Assembly (NCBI GenBank): GCA_030407085.1
Contig: CM059587.1
Coordinates: 29,547,001 to 29,611,000 of the forward strand
Length of the DNA: 64,000 bases
DNA from: Trichopria drosophilae
Lineage: Eukaryota > Arthropoda > Insecta > Hymenoptera > Diapriidae
Reading direction: 5' to 3'
Below, one piece after another: positions 14,101 through 24,560 of the stretch. The notes beneath the pieces are model-generated. The model saw only the letters and a program-made list of their open reading frames with translations. It was not told where the DNA came from and did not search any database. A program made the translations under genes and the position numbers. Position 1 is the first letter of the stretch. Each line of letters starts with the position of its first letter.

Positions 14101-17100
14101 GAGGAACACGCGAGAACGCACACACATAAACGCGCGCACACGCACACATACACATTCACACGCACAGAAACACGCGCACAAACACGCACATGCACACGTA
14201 CATACGCACACACGCACACACACAAACAGGTGACGTGACGGCAGAGGAACCACCTGAACAAAGCACCCCGAAGAGATGTAAACCCGACCGTGCAACCTCC
14301 ACGTGGTACATTTCGGGTAATGCTGTTACCGGAGGTAATGTTAGAAAAGTTTGATAATACATATCGTGGGATGTTTGGTTCACCCATAGACGGAGTTTAT
14401 GCAAACCAAGAAGGTTAGGTTTTTTTCCTAGTAGACAGCCGAGTGTGCTAAAAACACGCCAAGCCAATTTCATATTCAACCTCTATTTTCGGCGTTATTT
14501 TTGATTTTACGAAGAAAATGTGTACTACATTTTTTGATTCAAACTCTTTTTCGTGCGACTTCGAGTTTTCAAGATAAATGCAACAAATTTTAAAAAATGA
14601 CATTTTTCGATGTTTTTTCAATACAGCGGCCAAGATATGTCCGAGCGACAAATTTTGACTTCAGATTCGTAATCAGCGACCTAAAATACGTCGGAAAACA
14701 TGTCAATAAAATTTTTCCAGGTGACCCAGTCTTTCCGAAGGTTTACCATAACAAGAATATATTATGTATGATTTCACTATAGGTTATGGAAGACGGCACC
14801 TATATAAAAGGAAAGAATGAAAAACTGACCTACGGTACAATGGTATACGTACGTGTGATTATAATCCGTGACATTGCCAGAACTCTTTGCAGAGCAGCCA
14901 CAATTGCAATACGATACAGCGCTGTCAGAAAACAAGGCCAGATGAAACCAGGGTTCGTTATCATCAGTTCATTTTATATAAATCTTCTTAGTTTTCTAAT
15001 GAATTTGCAATGTATTTATATTTTTGCATAAAGTTTTGTAACACTATTAATTTTAACAGATAGGCTACAAAATGACCGAAACATTGTGTATACTTAGATA
15101 AGCTAAAGATGTGACGCTAGACATCTCTTATAAAATGAGAACGAATTATTTTCAAGCATACTACTATCATTTCGTAATTATTTAAATTTATACAGTTGCA
15201 GTTAATGCTATCCCTATACCTGTTTTAATTATAAAAATGTGTAGTTAACTCTTTCAGTCACGATTTTTCATGAAACTTGTATTCTGGGATTTTCAGGATC
15301 GCTGATGACGAATTCGTTATCAGTTTTTAAAATTTAAAATGGCGTATCAAGTATGACGAAGAACATACAAAAATTTGAACCTAAATTTACAAAATTCAGT
15401 ATTTAGAAGAAACCAAGATCTCCGTTAGAGGTTTTTGAACATTAAAAATGGCGGAATTAATATAATTTTTGTAAATATTGCTTATTTCGTCCATAATATT
15501 GAATTTTTAAAAACCAACGACGCGTTTCCATTCAGCTGCCTCCTACTTTACAAGTTTTGCAAGTTCAATTTGAATTTTTTTTAATTCATCCGCCATTTTT
15601 TATCAGCTATTTTGAATTTTTGAAAACCTACAACAATAGTATTCAGCATTCTCCCGAAGATTGTTGCTTCTCAGTTTCTATAATCACCTAATAGCAGTTA
15701 ACAACAATTCAATTTTTATGGATATATTTTTTATGTATTGTTAATAATCAGTATTTAATCAAATAACGGAAGTTTATTCGTGTTTGTAAAAATATTATAA
15801 GGATACTGTGGCAAAAACTATTCTAAAATCGTTCATTTTGCACGCGGAAAACGAAAAATATGACTAAGCAGGTAGCACATTGGTGGCCTTCTGTGGCTGA
15901 AGGGGTTAAGGTACAGGAGAAAAGAGTAATCTATGTTGTTCTTGATTAATTCAGATTTCAAATTCTGCTATGGCTCTACACTTAGCAACGTTTCTCACTA
16001 TTTTTAAATATAAAGTTTATTTAATCTCTCGTTAAATATAGAACATAAAAGTTCGACATAACGCCTTTTGAAATTACAATTAAATTGCGTTTTCATCCAC
16101 ATAACTATTGTTGACAAATAATTGTACGTTTTTCAGAGAACGTACTCGTGTGAAAGGACACATCTCTTATTGAGAATCCGTATGTTGGTCTCGTGTTTAA
16201 GAAATTTGGTTGGATAAAAAACACAAATTTACTAAATAAAAGTTTTAAGACTGTATATCCTGCATGACATTTATTTGCTACTCTTAACAACGACAAAAAA
16301 AAAGAAACACTTTTTAAAAGTCACAGTTTGTACGTAGAATTTGCTTACCTACTCTAATGCATAATAATTAAGAGCTTATTTAATTTGTTAATTAGAGAGC
16401 CAGAAACGCAGATAATCGACTACGTTACCCAACAATATAAGCTTTTCCCAAATCTATCTACGTGCTTTGCTCTTTTATGGACCTCTGATTGGGTTCGAAA
16501 GATGTATGAGGATATCATAGCTGAACTCACTGGTGGAAATCTGGACCGATTGCCGGAGGTAAAAACATATTTATTCTATTTTATTTAAGATAGATATTTA
16601 TTTTTATAGGTCATTCTTATATGAAAAGGCAAATGTCTGAGTCCACTCGTAGTTTGACTCAATTCCACCTGCATGGGGCTCAAATTTTAGCATTTATGTA
16701 TCTAGAATCGAAAGACGAGTGATACTTTTTAAATTTTTAAAATGGTGGATACATCAGTGATATATGTAACACTACATTACGACTTCCTTTCTGTTTACTA
16801 TTTGTAATTAAAATTGACCACAACATACTATTCTTATGTTTCTGACATCGTCAGCAAATTCAAAATGGCGAATCCGAAATGGGGGTCCAGTTTAAAAAAA
16901 TGACTGTATTCAGCTTTATCTTGATATTCAGGGTTTTGGAGTAACTGATTAGATTTCTGCTATCCATAAGCTCATTTTTACAGGTCCAATAAATATTCAT
17001 TCATTGATCAAATTTTCAAGTACGGAGCAGTTTTTTGTATGCAATTTATGCATTTCCAAAACTAACGACATGGACTTGAAAAATAAATTAGCCCCCCCCT

Positions 17101-20100
17101 CCCGGTTTATCTTCTTTTTTGTCCTAAAATGAGACAAATTGCAAGATTTGAGATAATAATCATAAAAACTATTCCTCGGGAATTTTTTAGGTTCGCTGAT
17201 AACGAATGTGATGTTAGTTCCCTAAAATTCCAAATTGCGGATCCAAGATGGTGGACTAAAATTCGAGAAGCTCACGAAAGTAACAATTCGGGGGTTTTTG
17301 GGTTGATTCGGGGGTCGCTGATTACCAATCCGAAGTTAGTTCTTCAAAATTCAAAATGGCCGATCCAATAAATCGGGAGAAATCCTCAACATTATTTTCA
17401 TGTACATTACTTTTGCATATTAATTTGCCACATTACACCCGCCATCTTTATTTAAAAAAACCAGTATCGGATTTGTAATCAGTGACTCCAGATGACCGGA
17501 CATCAAGATTCGGTTGAGCACAGTCATTTTGAAAAATTGGAACCCCCATTTTGGATTCACTATTTTGAATTTATTCATTTTTACAAGTTTCATTTTTGGC
17601 GTCCACAGAAACATAAAAACATTATATTTGGCAAATTTTAATTACAAACGGTAAACGTATTAAAGGTGTAAAAAAATAAGTCATAATTTAGTGTTACATA
17701 TATGTAGCTATGGTATCCGCAATTTAAAAAATTTCAGAAAGTACCACTCGGCTTTCGATTCTAGATACAAAATGCAAAAATTTAAGCCCCTTACCGATGG
17801 AACTAGTATATTACATATTGCGAGATTAATAGTGTTGACACAATATTAAATATGTCAGATTATTGAAATAGATAAGATAAAATTTAGGGAAACGATATTT
17901 TGATCATGATTCTTTTTCCAATGCCAACATGGTCAAATGTAAATAAACAATGTATTTATTTAATATCTCGAAATTGACATTTTTCTTACAAACGGACCGT
18001 TTAATCCTTTCTGTGTATAAGCGGACAGATCTAAAATTAACCCTAAAAGATTTTATTGCCTTGTAACTTGGGAATTTCGATGTCGCTGAAAATGATAACA
18101 AATATTCAACATTAAAAATGGCGGACCCAATATGACGGGCCAACTTTTCAAAAGCAATTGGATTCGATTATTAATCTTCTAACCGATTTTCAAGATTTAA
18201 AATGAAATTTTAACTATAATACTTACAGAAATTTAAAAAAATACATTTTTTGTCAAAAACTATTTTGTTCGCCGATGATCGAGCTAAACTCTAGCTATTG
18301 TCGGGGATTCAATATAAAAAAAATAATTTTTTATATAATCCCCCAACTTTGAACCCGGATTGTAATAGCAAACCTCCAAAAATATTGGAAAAGTTATCCT
18401 CTTTCGAGTTACTTTTTTATAATAAGGATAATGAATCTTGAAAATAAGCAACAATAAGTTCATTTTTGTCGTTAATGGGGAAACCAATGTTTCTTTTTTC
18501 GGCTAATTTGATAGAAGGCAAAAATACACAATTTTAAGTCTTTTGTTGTTTATATTTGGAATTTAATGCAATAAACATATGAAATATCGATAAACATGTA
18601 TCTTTATGTATAGTTACATGCACTTGCTTGCTGTTTGAAAGCCGTTGCTTCATCAGATGCATCATTCGGAATTGAACAGCTGCGTTTATCATGTGGTGGG
18701 CACGGTTACATGAATGCAAGTAATTTGCCGGCAACATATGGACTGGCAACTGCAGCATGTACATACGAAGGTGAAAATACGGTATTGTATTTGCAAACAG
18801 CAAGATACTTAGTTAAAGTTTGGAGACAAGCTATGGCTGGACAAAGTCTTCCACTTACTGTTCGATATCTTCAAAATTCTTCGCCCCATGGCAAACGTAA
18901 CAGATGGGCAAACTCATTACCGTGCATCATATCTGCCCACGAGGATGTTGCTGCTGGGTAAATAAATATTATTTTCTCTCATTACGTTTTTTTATATCGA
19001 ATTAAGAACTTCCAAAAAATTGTCTTATAAAAAGATATATGCGATACCAAGTTGATAGAATAATTGTTGTTTTTTATATTGATTACTACAGATTAATTTA
19101 CACAGCAATTATAACAAATATTCTCAAATGTCTTTTCTCTAAATAATAATAGTTCGTAATCACTTGATAATAATCACGATAGCGATCCGTTGAGAGCAAC
19201 CGATTTGCGATTGAACGATGCAGAGTTGAAGTCCTGGCTCATCAACTTTTTTAAATTCGGTCCTTATTTATTTTAAAAATAAAAAAAAATGATATAAAAT
19301 GTCCGTCGTTACTGCCATCGAGTCAATTGAAAAAACATTTTTCCACTAACGCAAATTATAACAACTACAAGTAAGTTATTGAAATATTATAAATAAATAT
19401 TTTTTAATATGGCAATAGAGACCGAAATTTTGTGGTACTGACATGCAATGGATTCGTAAACAAAATAAAAGAGTCTATTGAGTTTAAAATTAATGTTTAA
19501 TGTTCAATAACATAAATCTAAATGGAAAAAATAAAAAGTTTAATAAACACTTAATTTACATAAAAATAAAAACGTTTTTGTATTGGTGTCCAACGATATA
19601 GCGATAAGTGCAAATAAAAACAGTAAGAAATAAGTAAAATAGAGTTTTACTCAGGGAGTGCAAAAAAATAATTTTAAAAAGTGTTATTATTTTAAAATAA
19701 TGGCAGAATTTATACACAGAATTGCTGTATATTAACCAAATTTACGTACAATATAGAGGTAGCACCTCTAAAACCCGACAAATCATAAAATAGACACTAC
19801 AAAAGCTCGACATTCAGAAACCAGACATTTCAAAACGCAGACATATTTTGTAACTTTTTTTAATTTCTGGTTTTTGAGGCGCACCTCAATACAATAGATC
19901 TCCCCTTATTTTAAGGTTTCGAGTAAAGGAATATGGCAGCGTCTTCCCTTATTTTAATGTTTCCTCTCACCCTCACCCTTGTAGCCTACGTAGAAATAAA
20001 ATCTCCAGAATATCCCCAGAATGTCACAAACGTACAACTGAAATACTGCAATTGCAACATCTTCAGAATATTCTTAAAATGTCTCAGACAAAATGTTGCA

Positions 20101-22299
20101 AATGAGATATTCTGATAATATTTAATTTCAGACATTATATATGCATTATTCGTAGAATATTCTGAAGATGTCTCATTTGAAATGTCACATCATGTCTCAA
20201 ATTTAATATCGCTAGAATATTTTGCGAGAATCGTTGCAAAACATTGCAGATGAGACATTCTAAAAATATTTCATCGCAGACATTCTATACATATGGTTCT
20301 TAGAATATTCTGGAGATACCTCGCCTGAAATGTCTCACCATAATCAATAAGCGTTCTACGTTTGAGTTTAAGTTACTAATGTTCACGCGGTAATAATATA
20401 TATGCGAACGTAGCGTAGTGGTTAAGACGTCAGCGTAGTAAACGCAAACCCGGGTTCGATTCTCGGTCGGGGTAAATTATTTTCAGGTTCATAGATTTAT
20501 AGCGACATTGTAAAACTATATTCGTAATGACATATCTAACGACACATACATAATAATAAAAATGAAATTAAATATCTATAATAATTTGTTTTATTTTTTA
20601 AGCTTTCTTTATGACCGAAATGTCTTCAGAATATTAAAAGTACTTGGTGTAAGTTTCTGCAGTCCTACATTTCATACACAAATGTGAAGTATGGCGCCAT
20701 CTTTTTAAGTCGATCTGCAGCTCTCGGAAAATCTTACGATAAATAATAATAATACGGCAATAATTAAGTAAAAAGGGCGATTCCGGCCGTTAATTAATAA
20801 ATAAAAAAAAAAGAATATCTGTAGAACATCTCCAGAATGTATATGTTGTATTGCAGAATAAATTCAGAACGTCTCTACAATGTCTCTAGAATATTGCAGA
20901 TTTCACCAGAATATCAACAAACCGGACATAAGGCGTTCTGGTGATGTCTCTAATATGTCCCTGAGAACATCTCCAGAATATTAATGTCTCAAAAGTAATA
21001 TGCTGGAAAAGTCATCGGGATATTTCTCTTCTATGTGTGAGTTGATAACAGTGTGAGACAGAGAAAACAAACAGTTTTCTTCCTTTTCCGCGTATATGCG
21101 CATACTCAGCTAGTGTTCATAAAAATTCCGGTACGCCACTAATGACCTATCCAGGCCAAATGAACTGACGCCGCAGCATAGGTCGAGTGGTGGGGGAATG
21201 AGTGAGGGAAAACATTAAAATAGAGGAAGACAAAAACTTAAAATACGGGAAGACCTACTGTATAGAATTTTTTACCTGTATTTAACCCTTACAATACGAA
21301 TTTCGCACTAATGTCTGGAATTTATTATGTTTTTGCAATATTAAAAATAATAACATTTCAAGATTCTTTTGAGAATATTCTCAATTTTAAATTTAATTAC
21401 TATTTAGTAAAAGGCTAACAAAACATTTTGTATATAATTTATTCTGAATGAATTGAAACATATTAAATGAGTAAAAGTAAGTATACAACTTTATTGAAGT
21501 ATCATAATTATCCCAAAATCTTAACATTTTTTGCAAAGAAAAATTAAACACGCGACCCAGATGATGGATCATCGACTTCGCAACGGCAAAGTGTACGAAG
21601 ATGCTTGGAACGAAACCAGCATAGAAATGGTCCAAGCAGCGGAGTCTCACACCCGAGCTTTCATTGTCTTGAGGTATGCCGAAGCTGTCGAGGGTTTTAA
21701 AAATGTGTCAAAAGAATTGCGCAACGTCCTTCAAGACATGTGCGAACTCTATGCCATTCATTGGGTCCTGCAGCGTTTGGGTGACTTTTTAAGGGTAAGC
21801 ATTTTGGTTTGGATTTAACCAAACTAAACGAACCCTTTTTTTCTAAATGCGATACTTTAAACAAATTAGATTTACATTACATTTAGTCGATTTAGTTAAT
21901 TAATAACTGCATCTCATTCAACAAATTTTACTTGTCGGACTTTAAATTCGATTCTTACGTCTTTTTGCGAAACTTATTTATATCCTATATATGCCGCACT
22001 ATACACTTCTGTGTATTTGAGATCGATATTATTTACAGTATTCGTGTTTGAGAAGCGAAGACATTCCATCTATGCAGCAACGTTTGGAGGAACTATTGTC
22101 GTCGATCCGTCCACATGCGGTAGGAATAGTTGATAGTTTTGATTTCAGTGACGACACACTCAATTCTGCACTTGGTGCATACGACGGCAATGTATATCAA
22201 CGGCTATACGATGATGCGATGAAGAGTCCACTCAATCAAGAAAGCGTTAACGAATCATACCACAAATATCTTAAACCGTTCCTCCAGAGTAATTTGTGA
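2001..22299 (+). CDS. ACOX1: Peroxisomal acyl-CoA oxidase, gene A (11 coding exons, 666 aa)
   Basis: Joined exons: 2001-2118, 10515-10674, 10909-11077, 11437-11560, 11807-11926, 12763-12878, 14783-14952, 16396-16558, 18614-18957, 21539-21794 and 22039-22299. They total 2001 bp with every junction in frame. Known role of the family: FAD-dependent acyl-CoA oxidation to trans-2-enoyl-CoA, passing electrons to O2 to give H2O2 in peroxisomes. Seen: the N-terminal ACOX signature ([25 protein letters not shown]) at residues 9-30; GTYAQTELGHGT, the flavin/substrate core, near 145-155; LETTATYD and SYKWWPGN near 160-190; CGGHGY at 407-412; the catalytic Glu at 432 in TYEGENTV (equivalent to rat Glu421); an all-helical C-terminal domain; and C-terminal SNL, a plausible type 1 peroxisomal targeting signal. 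Length is close to the 660 residues of animal ACOX1. The start is the only upstream in-frame ATG. Intron 1 is 8.4 kb and full of repeats. A tandem paralogue (gene B) follows 8.5 kb downstream. Whether this is the direct orthologue of vertebrate ACOX1 or another ACOX1-type paralogue is not decided here. Confidence 0.93.
2119..2603. other. Start of ACOX-A intron 1, with a small GGCGTAAAAT palindrome
   Basis: Intron sequence. Around 2322-2350, GGCGTAAAATACTTATTTTACGCC forms an inverted repeat, followed by TTTTACGCCC at 2368-2378. The same TTTACGCCC word occurs in gene B intron 9 near 51434-51445. Confidence 0.4.
2604..3222. repeat. Foldback element in ACOX-A intron 1 (arms of about 230 bp)
   Basis: The left arm (about 2604-2832) and right arm (about 2985-3222) are inverted copies. 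Both contain the blocks GATTTTACGG(C)C, TAGTCCGTA, TTTGACAGCGCAGATTCG (right strand) and TTCGCGAAATCGAATTTTTA (left strand). The ends read TTCGGTACTA and TAGTACCAAA. No ORF is present, so this is a non-autonomous foldback-type DNA element by structure. Arms differ at scattered bases, so it is not newly inserted. Confidence 0.75.
3223..5839. other. ACOX-A intron 1, no feature recognised
   Basis: AT-rich intron. I see only homopolymer runs and a short GA run at 4790-4801. The small ORFs here show no family motif or codon bias. Confidence 0.4.
5840..8260. repeat. Cluster of degenerate copies of one dispersed repeat in ACOX-A intron 1
   Basis: At least four related blocks occur: about 5860-6100 (minus orientation), 6725-6860, 7850-8030 and 8060-8250 (plus). 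The shared order is GAATTTT(A/G)TGCTCTA, a TTGAAACAT-like word, AAATGC-rich sequence, a run of CTGAAAAAA-type sequence, then (in the better copies) GATGGCGACTTCAGTACGTCCGACC. The last two are head-to-tail; the first is inverted, giving a foldback-like layout. The same family recurs at 13455-13660 (minus) and 14500-14705 (plus). Short ORFs crossing it are by-products of the repeat. Confidence 0.6.
8261..10514. other. Remainder of ACOX-A intron 1, nothing recognised
   Basis: Very AT-rich intron (long A/T runs around 8400-8900 and 9400-9500). No ORF with family motifs, no inverted repeat seen by eye. Confidence 0.4.
10515..10674 (+). CDS. ACOX1: ACOX gene A, exon 2
   Basis: Acceptor TTTTACAG|AA. 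Encodes the helical region with [22 protein letters not shown]. Donor is taken as AT|GTACGT because it gives the 160-bp length and phase 2 seen in gene B; GTAATG five bases earlier and GTATAC four bases later would break the frame with exon 3. Confidence 0.85.
10909..11077 (+). CDS. ACOX1: ACOX gene A, exon 3
   Basis: Acceptor TTAAACAG, donor CTCAG|GTATAT. Encodes residues 94-149, including [33 protein letters not shown] and the end of the GTYAQ motif. Confidence 0.9.
11437..11560 (+). CDS. ACOX1: ACOX gene A, exon 4
   Basis: Acceptor TACTAG, donor AATT|GTAAGT. Encodes [19 protein letters not shown] and the SYKWWPGN segment, the flavin-contacting core of the beta domain. Confidence 0.9.
11807..11926 (+). 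CDS. ACOX1: ACOX gene A, exon 5
   Basis: Acceptor CAATAG, donor GAAAG|GTACGA. Encodes [18 protein letters not shown] and [16 protein letters not shown], the beta-barrel part of the oxidase. Confidence 0.9.
12046..12549. mobile_element. 504-bp miniature element with TA flanks in ACOX-A intron 5
   Basis: The ends are CACTGTA... and ...TACAGTG, each preceded or followed by TA (12044-12045 and 12550-12551), as expected for a Tc1/mariner-type target duplication. Inside the ends, GGAAAATT and AAATTTTC also match after short gaps. The interior is richer in G+C than the surrounding intron and repeats words such as ACTCAA, AACCTGG and GCTCAA. No transposase is encoded. Assignment to Tc1/mariner is inferred from the TA flanks. 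Confidence 0.65.
12763..12878 (+). CDS. ACOX1: ACOX gene A, exon 6
   Basis: Acceptor TTTTTGTAG, donor CTAAG|GTTTGT. Encodes [11 protein letters not shown]...[20 protein letters not shown], the conserved end of the middle domain. Confidence 0.9.
13055..13454 (-). repeat. Dispersed repeat R6, copy in ACOX-A intron 6
   Basis: This 400-bp block is the inverted counterpart of 42950-43768 in ACOX-B intron 6. Matched blocks include GACGATCCGATCGCGACGCG (13138-13157), the CGACTGGTG start near 13067, and the end block with ACCACCTTTGTGGGAAAAA (13424-13442). The end carries complementary words GGCGTAGG...CCTACGCC (about 13414-13451). On the minus strand both copies have an open frame sharing [17 protein letters not shown], mostly because the DNA itself is alike. 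Family not identified. Confidence 0.75.
13455..14705. repeat. Foldback pair of the intron-1 repeat family in ACOX-A intron 6
   Basis: The arm at about 13455-13660 (minus) pairs with about 14500-14705 (plus). Shared words include TCGCTCGGCCATATCTTGG against CCAAGATATGTCCGAGCGA, and TCGAACTCGCACGAAAAA against TTTTTCGTGCGACTTCGA. The arms enclose about 840 bp, including a CA-rich microsatellite. The arms are related to the blocks at 5840-8260. Confidence 0.7.
14106..14226. repeat. CA-rich microsatellite
   Basis: Imperfect (CA)n with interspersed CG steps (CACACGCACA units), about 120 bp, lying in the loop of the foldback repeat in ACOX-A intron 6. The Cys/Val-rich ORFs on the minus strand are artefacts of it. 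Confidence 0.9.
14783..14952 (+). CDS. ACOX1: ACOX gene A, exon 7
   Basis: Acceptor CACTATAG, donor CCAGG|GTTCGT (a weak donor, but it gives the 170-bp length and phase 2 of gene B). Encodes DGTYIKG...[11 protein letters not shown] and [16 protein letters not shown]. Confidence 0.85.
15034..16390. other. ACOX-A intron 7 with degenerate AAAATGGCG repeat blocks
   Basis: Blocks at about 15270-15480 and 15540-15640 share CGCTGATGACGAATTCGTTA-like and TTTAAAATGGCG words, which recur at 16855-16880, 17200-17370 and 18100-18135. They are relics of a dispersed repeat. No coding potential was seen. Confidence 0.45.
16396..16558 (+). CDS. ACOX1: ACOX gene A, exon 8
   Basis: Acceptor TTAATTAG, donor CGGAG|GTAAAA. 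Encodes [18 protein letters not shown] and LDRLPE. The junction keeps the family's KPGEPE reading, which supports the exon 7 donor. Confidence 0.9.
16661..17805. repeat. Foldback element in ACOX-A intron 8
   Basis: The left arm (about 16661-16945) and right arm (about 17485-17805) are inverted copies: TGGGGCTCAAATTTTAGC, TCTAGAATCGAAAG and TGGGGGTCCA on the left against CTTTCGATTCTAGA, AAATTTAAGCCCC and GGAACCCCCA on the right. The centre contains CAAAATGG(C)CGATCC blocks. No transposase. Arms are diverged with small indels. Confidence 0.7.
17806..18613. other. End of ACOX-A intron 8, nothing else recognised
   Basis: AT-rich intron with one AAAATGGCGGACCCAA word near 18113-18128 belonging to the repeat family seen upstream. 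No ORF of interest. Confidence 0.4.
18614..18957 (+). CDS. ACOX1: ACOX gene A, exon 9 (catalytic exon)
   Basis: Acceptor TGTATAG, donor GCTGG|GTAAAT. Carries CGGHGY (407-412) and the catalytic Glu432 in [19 protein letters not shown]. Longest exon, 344 bp, same as in gene B. Confidence 0.92.
18958..20004. other. First part of ACOX-A intron 9, little recognised
   Basis: AT-rich. The stretch 19755-19890 contains ACACTACAAAAGCTCGACATT and GAGG(C/T)GCACCTC-type words that look like a degraded repeat; no termini can be set. Confidence 0.35.
20005..21005. repeat. Field of diverged AGAATATTCTGGAGATGTC repeats in ACOX-A intron 9
   Basis: The words AGAATAT(T/C)C and GATGTCTC/AATGTCTC recur in both orientations from about 20008 to 20340 and again from 20616 to 21000, e.g. 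TAGAATATTCTGAAGATGTC (20153-20172) and TTAGAATATTCTGGAGATAC (20299-20318). The palindromic core is AGAATATTCT. A tRNA-like segment sits between the two halves. It looks like an old, internally repetitive element rather than a clean tandem array. Confidence 0.55.
20405..20473 (+). repeat. tRNA-like segment, probably the head of a SINE
   Basis: A-box-like GTAGCGTAGTGGTTAAGACG and B-box-like GGGTTCGATTC lie at normal pol III spacing. A D-arm (GCGT/ACGT) and a T-arm (CCGGG, loop TTCGATT, CTCGG) can be drawn, but 5' and 3' acceptor strands do not pair and the anticodon arm is poor. A tRNA-derived retroposon head or tRNA pseudogene fits better than a working tRNA. Confidence 0.5.
21539..21794 (+). 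CDS. ACOX1: ACOX gene A, exon 10
   Basis: Acceptor TTGCAAAG, donor AAGG|GTAAGC. Encodes part of the C-terminal helical domain: [30 protein letters not shown] and [11 protein letters not shown]. Confidence 0.9.
22039..22299 (+). CDS. ACOX1: ACOX gene A, exon 11 (terminal)
   Basis: Acceptor TTTACAG. Encodes the C-terminus, with [33 protein letters not shown] and final SNL before TGA at 22297-22299. Confidence 0.92.
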   Translation, partial: YSCLRSEDIPSMQQRLEELLSSIRPHAVGIVDSFDFSDDTLNSALGAYDGNVYQRLYDDAMKSPLNQESVNESYHKYLKPFLQSNL

Positions 22300-22573
22300 T
22301 AATGATAAACTTGACGAGATTCAATTGTAAATTACATTCATGTAATATGTGGTATAAATATGGTAAAATGTAATATATCATTAGTACTATGTAATGTTAA
22401 ATCTATTTGACACGTTGTTTTGCACGATATGTATTTTATAAATATGTTATTAAAAAATTATTGAGGGAATGACAATCTTTAAATCATCTTACTTGTACCA
22501 CGACCTCTTATTATTCTTCACAGATCGACGCAAACAAACATATTATTACACTACATGCAATCACCACTTATGA

Positions 22574-22579
22574 AATAAA
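22574..22579 (+). terminator. Candidate polyadenylation signal of ACOX gene A
   Basis: AATAAA 275 bp after the stop codon. It is a candidate only; in sequence this AT-rich the hexamer is not strong evidence. Confidence 0.3.
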
Positions 22580-23734
22580 TTATGTATAATTTTAATCCAC
22601 CTGCGAAAGTAACCTTTTGCAAGTGTAGAAAAATTGAAGTACCAGAGAGACACTCATTGATACGAATTACTTCATTTAAATTAATTTTCATGGTCATTTG
22701 ATGACCTTGTAAGTAACAGTCATTTTTTCAATTTTTCTTGTAGAATAAATATCTTGATAAGGATTATCAACTGATATAATACATATGCTGACTATTCAAG
22801 TCATCTCACGGTTGTTCTAAGGTCAGAGTGGTTATTCCGACGGAACACTTGTTATTAAGGATTTGAAAATGGAAACATTCGCATAGAATGTAACAACGTC
22901 CTTTTATACTATCTTTTGCATTACCTACGACAAAAACGTAGATTTCGTAACGATTAATAATCCGAAAAACGTTACATTATTCTTAATTATTATATTAACA
23001 ATTACTTGAAACATAATATGAGGCGTTGCAAATCCACATCAAAAAAATTACAAAATTACAAAAGTGTTGCTTACAAGTTTCCTTAATTTCATAATTGCCC
23101 TTTCCTTTTACTTTTATACCAAAGTTTGAACTTCCTCTTATGGAATGGTGGTAACGTTTTTTGTTTAAATACAAAAATTTTAAAGAGTGGATAACAAAAC
23201 ATCCGCCAACTTAGTTGACACCAAACGTTACGTCGTTAAAAAAATTAAATTTTTGCGACAGATTTTTGTTTAAAAAAACGAAATAGCGGTTTCAAGATTA
23301 GGTCTCAAGGGTGTTATTTTGTAATTGTTATAATTTTCTCGCCCAGATATTAATTATTTGCCCGTGTAGCGGTCGAGAATATGGAAAAGTGGGATAAAAA
23401 ATATATTCATTTGAGAATACTCAATCCCATGATGGTTCATGAATAATCTCACATTAGTTATATTATATATAAAATTGGAATTTATCGATGTTTTGTCCGA
23501 TTTTCACTCAGCAGAATAATAATAATTATTTTATAACCTAAAAATTGAGTATCGCACGACTATATTGTTAACACACTTCTTAAAGCGCAACATAACTTTA
23601 AATACGGGCAATATTAATTTAAAAAATATAAAATAAATTAACTTCAAATAGTTAAATTCTTTAATGATCCGGTCCCACTACATTTTTTATTGTTGATGCA
23701 TCTCAGTGACATGATGAGTTATATGATCGCACTT
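22580..23734. other. Intergenic, nothing recognised
   Basis: AT-rich sequence downstream of ACOX gene A. I see no ORF with family motifs and no clear repeat. Confidence 0.4.
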
Positions 23735-23931
23735 GAAAACTCAGATGAAAATTCATTGTAAGATCTCACATGAGATCTCATGTGAGAACGTGAGAACTCA
23801 TCTGAGAAATGAGGTGAGAACTCTGCTGAGATCTAAAATTCCCAAAAACAAAAATATGACAAAATTTTGGGGGTTATGTAAAAACAAAAATCTGACAAAC
23901 TGTCGGTGGTTATGTAATGCGGGGGGGGGGG
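23735..23931. repeat. Short-unit repeats and a G12 run
   Basis: 23755-23835 is built from variants of GAGATCTCA/GAGAACTCA. Next come two copies of a unit of about 38 bp (about 23843-23880 and 23881-23918: AAAACAAAAAT, CTGACAAA..., GGTTATGTA). An uninterrupted run of 12 G follows at 23920-23931. Confidence 0.7.
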
Positions 23932-24314
23932 GTTTGAACCTAAATTGAGATTTTGAAAATCAGCACAAAATAAAAAACTTCCAGACTAAATTATCTCAAG
24001 AACCTTGAAAAACAGAAATTATCTCAACTGACAATTTTTAGTAGGGTACTTACTCATTGCAATTAAAGATACCTTATTAACATCCTAAAGAAGTCATTTA
24101 TAATGTATTATGAATAAAATTGACTTTTTATTGGATTTTCTTGAAGTATGTCTATCAAAGGAACACGTCCTTAAAACTTAAACTCGATCCATAAAAAATT
24201 AATCCGTCTGTGATCTTTGAAAGATAACAATCAGTTGTGTAAATGGAAATTGAAACCTTAAATGCGTTTTTCTCCAAATTACGTATATTTAAGTCGTTAC
24301 CCGTATAACACAAT

Positions 24315-24560
24315 AAGCTCCTATGGAGCTCCTCAGAACCTTCTTAATCATCTTGAGAGCTTCGTATGGAGTTCTCTGGGAGCTACTATGTCCGCTTTTG
24401 CGAACACTCATGTAGCTCCGTTCTAACTCCTAAGGAACTCGCACGTAAGTTCGCTGGAAGCTCTTTAGAAGCTCTCTGGAAGCTCTGTAGAAGCTCTCTG
24501 GGAGCTCTCTTGAAGCTCTTTGGAAGCTCTCTGGAAGCTCTTTCGAAGATCTCATATACG
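24315..24560. repeat. Minisatellite of GAAGCTCTCTGG-type units
   Basis: From about 24440 to 24550 the sequence is successive 12-15 bp variants of GAAGCTCT(C/T)TGG; 24315-24420 holds looser GAGCTCC variants. The long frame at 24366-24725 (repeated SSLEALWKL-type peptide) is a product of the repeat and is not called as a gene. Confidence 0.8.

Noticed and set aside
14083..14479. Three overlapping Cys/Val-rich minus-strand ORFs
   Set aside because: Products of the CA-rich microsatellite at 14106-14226.
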